Below, piece after piece: positions 6,161-8,466 of a stretch of 8,466 nucleotides of DNA; within the stretch, counting starts at the first letter, position 1; the number at the start of each line of letters is the position of its first letter. Source of the stretch: Moraxellaceae bacterium (GTDB taxonomy: Bacteria; Pseudomonadota; Gammaproteobacteria; Pseudomonadales; UBA3067); contig NVTH01000107.1 of NCBI GenBank assembly GCA_002401525.1, positions 1,454 through 9,919 of the forward strand. The letters are read 5' to 3'. Below the pieces are notes generated by a model. That model was not told the origin of the DNA, did no database searches, and was given only the letters and a program-made list of their open reading frames with translations. The position numbers were made by a program, and so were the translations under genes.

Positions 6161-7972
6161 ATGCTTCAAGCCAAGCCACTAAAGATACTACTAGTAGACG
6201 ATGACCAAGTAGATCGCATGGCGGTCAAGCGTGCCTTAGGGAAGAAAAACAATAAAAACATTCTTATCGATGAAGCCTGTGGAATCTCTGAAGCCATCCA
6301 GCGATTGACTCAAGCTTCAGCTCCTTACGACTGCCTCCTACTTGATTACCGCCTTGGCGGGCAAAATGGCTTGCAACTGATTCAAAAAATCCAATCGGAA
6401 AGTTTAAGTCAAGCCCCCATTGTGATGCTCAGTGGCATCGACGATGAAACCATCATGCTCAATTGTTTGAAAGAAGGCGCGCAAGACTTTCTCTTAAAAT
6501 CCGAAATTAGCAGTCATTCATTGATGCGCGCCATCCGCTACGCCCAAGAACGAAAACAACTCAGTTTGCAAATGCGTCATTTAGCGCAACACGATGCACT
6601 CACTGGTTTAGCCAATCGCACACTGTTTATTGAACGAGTTAAGCGAGCCATCGCTCGTGCCAATCGGGAAGATTCTTTTTGCGCCATTATTTTTATCGAC
6701 GTCGATAATTTTAAAAGCATCAACGATACCCTTGGGCATGAAGCCGGCGATAAACTGCTCACCATTCTAGCGCAGCGAATCCAATCTTCCTTGCGCGGTG
6801 AAGACCTGGTGGGTCGTTTAGGCGGCGATGAATTTTCAGTGCTTATTGAGGGCGTTCCGAAACAAACCACGCTGGTCAATATTGCGCAACAGCTGCTCGA
6901 AACAGTGCAAGATCCGGTAATCATTTACAATAAAACCATTCACACCAGCATTAGCGTGGGCATCGCATCCTACCCCTCCAACACATCCAGCACGCCCCAG
7001 ACCTCGACCCATCAAACCTCTTCAGAGATCGCGTCTAAATTAATTAAATGCGCTGACTTGGCGATGTACAAAGCCAAACAAAGCGGACGTAATAATTATT
7101 GTTTTTACTCCGAAGACCTACAACAACTCGCCAATGAATACGCCAATCTAAAAATTGACTTGCATAGCGCATTGGCTAACAACGAGTTTGAATTGTATTA
7201 CCAACCTCAAATTCTCGCGGTTAATCACCAGATCGCTGGCGTTGAGGCTTTGATTCGATGGCATCACCCCAGCCGCGGGATGATTAGCCCAGACAAGTTT
7301 ATCCCGGTTGCAGAATCCTCAGGCTTAATCAATGCCATTGGCGACTGGGTGATTGAACATGCCTGCAGTCAATTAAAACGCTGGTTAACTCAATTTCCCG
7401 ATTCAAATTCTACACTGACCATGGCCATCAATGTCTCGGCACTGCAAATTAGACAGCCCAATTTGACAGAAAAAATTTGCACGGTGGTGGAAAAATGCCA
7501 GATTCCCTACGGGCAAGTTGAATTGGAATTAACCGAAAGCGCACTGATCGACGACATTGATCAGTGTGTTCTCAAGCTGCAATCCTTATCAGGTCAAGGC
7601 ATACAAATGGCCATTGATGATTTCGGCACCGGTTTTTCCTCTTTTCGCCACCTCCAGCAAATGCCACTGAAAACCCTCAAAATCGATAAGACGTTTATCG
7701 ATCAAATCTGTGTCACCTCCAAAAACCAGACCATAGTAAAAGCCATTATCGCAATGGCTCACGCGTTGCAGATGAGCGTGGTGGCGGAGGGCGTTGAAAC
7801 CAAAGAACAAGCAGTTCTATTGAAAGAATTGGGTTGTGATAAATTACAAGGATTCTATTTCAGTAGACCGTTGACCGCCTCAGCCTTTGAGAAGTTACTC
7901 GCCAATCCAAGGGCTATTCCCCAAGTAGGCATATACACGCCCCCCTCGACAAATCAGCTCAGTGCACATTAA
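6161..7972 (+). CDS. Response regulator with REC-GGDEF-EAL: c-di-GMP synthesis/breakdown
   Basis: This 603-residue protein opens with a receiver domain (about 7-125): D13/D14 acidic pair, phospho-acceptor D62 (LLLDYRLGG), S91 and K113. A GGDEF domain follows (about 140-315) with an intact GGDEF at 221-225 and RGED at 212-215, the inhibitory product-binding site at the usual five-residue distance. It should make c-di-GMP from GTP. The EAL domain (about 335-590) keeps E362-A363-L364 (EALIRW), N424 (INVSA), the ELTES segment, D486-D487 (DDFGTG), the LKIDKTF lysine and VAEGVE, so hydrolysis to pGpG is also expected. A Ser/Thr-rich insertion (about 273-288) lengthens the GGDEF C-terminal part. Downstream of two kinases, it is the likely output of the pathway, with phosphorylation of D62 shifting the balance of the two activities. 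Which activity dominates cannot be told. Confidence 0.93.
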   Translation: MLQAKPLKILLVDDDQVDRMAVKRALGKKNNKNILIDEACGISEAIQRLTQASAPYDCLLLDYRLGGQNGLQLIQKIQSESLSQAPIVMLSGIDDETIMLNCLKEGAQDFLLKSEISSHSLMRAIRYAQERKQLSLQMRHLAQHDALTGLANRTLFIERVKRAIARANREDSFCAIIFIDVDNFKSINDTLGHEAGDKLLTILAQRIQSSLRGEDLVGRLGGDEFSVLIEGVPKQTTLVNIAQQLLETVQDPVIIYNKTIHTSISVGIASYPSNTSSTPQTSTHQTSSEIASKLIKCADLAMYKAKQSGRNNYCFYSEDLQQLANEYANLKIDLHSALANNEFELYYQPQILAVNHQIAGVEALIRWHHPSRGMISPDKFIPVAESSGLINAIGDWVIEHACSQLKRWLTQFPDSNSTLTMAINVSALQIRQPNLTEKICTVVEKCQIPYGQVELELTESALIDDIDQCVLKLQSLSGQGIQMAIDDFGTGFSSFRHLQQMPLKTLKIDKTFIDQICVTSKNQTIVKAIIAMAHALQMSVVAEGVETKEQAVLLKELGCDKLQGFYFSRPLTASAFEKLLANPRAIPQVGIYTPPSTNQLSAH

Positions 7973-7985
7973 TTCAATATAAAGG

Positions 7986-7993
7986 AAAAGGGA
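7986..7993 (+). promoter_or_regulatory. Ribosome binding site of the Rcp-like regulator
   Basis: AAAAGGGA ends 7 nt before ATG 8001, and a second AAAGG lies just upstream (7981-7985). This fixes the start of the last gene and suggests efficient translation of the small receiver. Confidence 0.5.
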
Positions 7994-8000
7994 TAAACCC

Positions 8001-8444
8001 ATGCTCAACCCCAGTACCCCAGCAAAAGAACAATTCACCATTTTATTAGTGGATGACGATGACCTCGACGCCAAAGCAGTAGAACGAATGTTAGCAAAGC
8101 AGCCCAACCCACCCAAATTAGTGCGCGTCGCCAACGGCTTTCAAGCACTCGAAAAGCTGCAATCGCAAACAGACCACCCCATACAGCCCCCTTATCTGGT
8201 ACTGCTGGACCTTAACATGCCCAAAATGGGCGGGCTGGAATTCCTCGAAGAAATACGTAAAGACCCCAAATTACACAGCAGTGTTATTTTTGTCTTAACC
8301 ACCTCCTCAGCAGATCAAGACAAAGTCGCCGCGTACCAAAATCATGTCGCAGGTTACATCGTCAAATCAGAAGTAGGGCCCGATTACAACCACTTATCCA
8401 CCATGCTCAATCACTACCTAAATACCGTAAGTCTACTACACTGA
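8001..8444 (+). CDS. Single-domain response regulator, Rcp1/CheY-like
   Basis: The 147-residue protein is a lone receiver domain with no output domain. It has the acidic pocket (D18-D20 in LLVDDDD), phospho-acceptor D70 (LLDLNMPKMGG), T100 (VLTTSS), Y119 and K122 (GYIVKSE). The VLTTSSADQDKVAAYQ and GYIVK stretches are typical of Rcp1-type regulators, which in other bacteria receive phosphate from phytochrome and related kinases. The kinases upstream have the matching H-box type, so one or both are the probable donors (inference). It begins 28 bp after the GGDEF-EAL gene and is likely co-transcribed. Without a DNA-binding or enzymatic domain, it may act by protein contact, as a phosphate sink, or as a shuttle to a phosphotransfer protein outside the window. 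The 22 bp after its stop show no terminator, so the operon may continue. Confidence 0.92.
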   Translation: MLNPSTPAKEQFTILLVDDDDLDAKAVERMLAKQPNPPKLVRVANGFQALEKLQSQTDHPIQPPYLVLLDLNMPKMGGLEFLEEIRKDPKLHSSVIFVLTTSSADQDKVAAYQNHVAGYIVKSEVGPDYNHLSTMLNHYLNTVSLLH

Positions 8445-8466
8445 ATCATTGAGATTGGCGGATTAG

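Noticed and set aside
6577..6924. Minus-strand frame opposite the GGDEF domain
   Set aside because: It is the shadow of a well-supported coding region and has no motif of its own. The other minus-strand frames inside the kinases, the EAL region and the last regulator are rejected for the same reason.

Overview
The window looks like chromosomal DNA of a gammaproteobacterium of moderate GC content. This rests on Shine-Dalgarno-led genes, a large GGDEF-EAL protein, and short REP-like hairpin repeats containing ATTCCC-N8-GGGAAT. A marine lineage is a guess from overall character; no marker gene fixes the genus. I see no tRNA, rRNA, CRISPR array, transposase or origin.

Layout. (1) Positions 1-494 hold the 5' part of a minus-strand gene for an unrecognised membrane protein, cut by the window edge. 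(2) After a 474-bp divergent intergenic region comes a plus-strand gene (969-1886) for another unrecognised protein: two N-terminal membrane segments, a coiled coil and a C-terminal domain. The two divergent products share an R-H-x16-P-V-T pattern in their membrane parts and may be distant relatives. (3) A small VOC (glyoxalase/bleomycin-resistance fold) gene ends at 2522. Its N-terminus is a 12-bp tandem repeat encoding tetrapeptides. (4) A 660-bp non-coding stretch follows. It carries a perfect 28-bp inverted-repeat pair around 95 bp (a MITE/REP-like element), a degenerate array with roughly 20-bp period, and a GCGATCGC-type inverted repeat.

(5) From 3183 to 8444 lies a four-gene signalling cluster on the plus strand. 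It encodes a membrane histidine kinase with a MASE3-like sensor, a soluble PAS histidine kinase overlapping it by 4 bp, a REC-GGDEF-EAL response regulator with both c-di-GMP active sites intact, and a single-domain Rcp1/CheY-like response regulator. The two kinases have clearly paralogous transmitter domains under different sensor domains. Both have the SHDLKAPLRG H-box of the group related to phytochrome kinases, which commonly pairs with Rcp1-type regulators.

The simplest reading is a branched two-component pathway. A membrane signal and a cytoplasmic signal converge on related kinases, which phosphorylate a c-di-GMP-turnover output protein and a free receiver that may act as shuttle, sink or partner. 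The partner assignments are inference from order and family.
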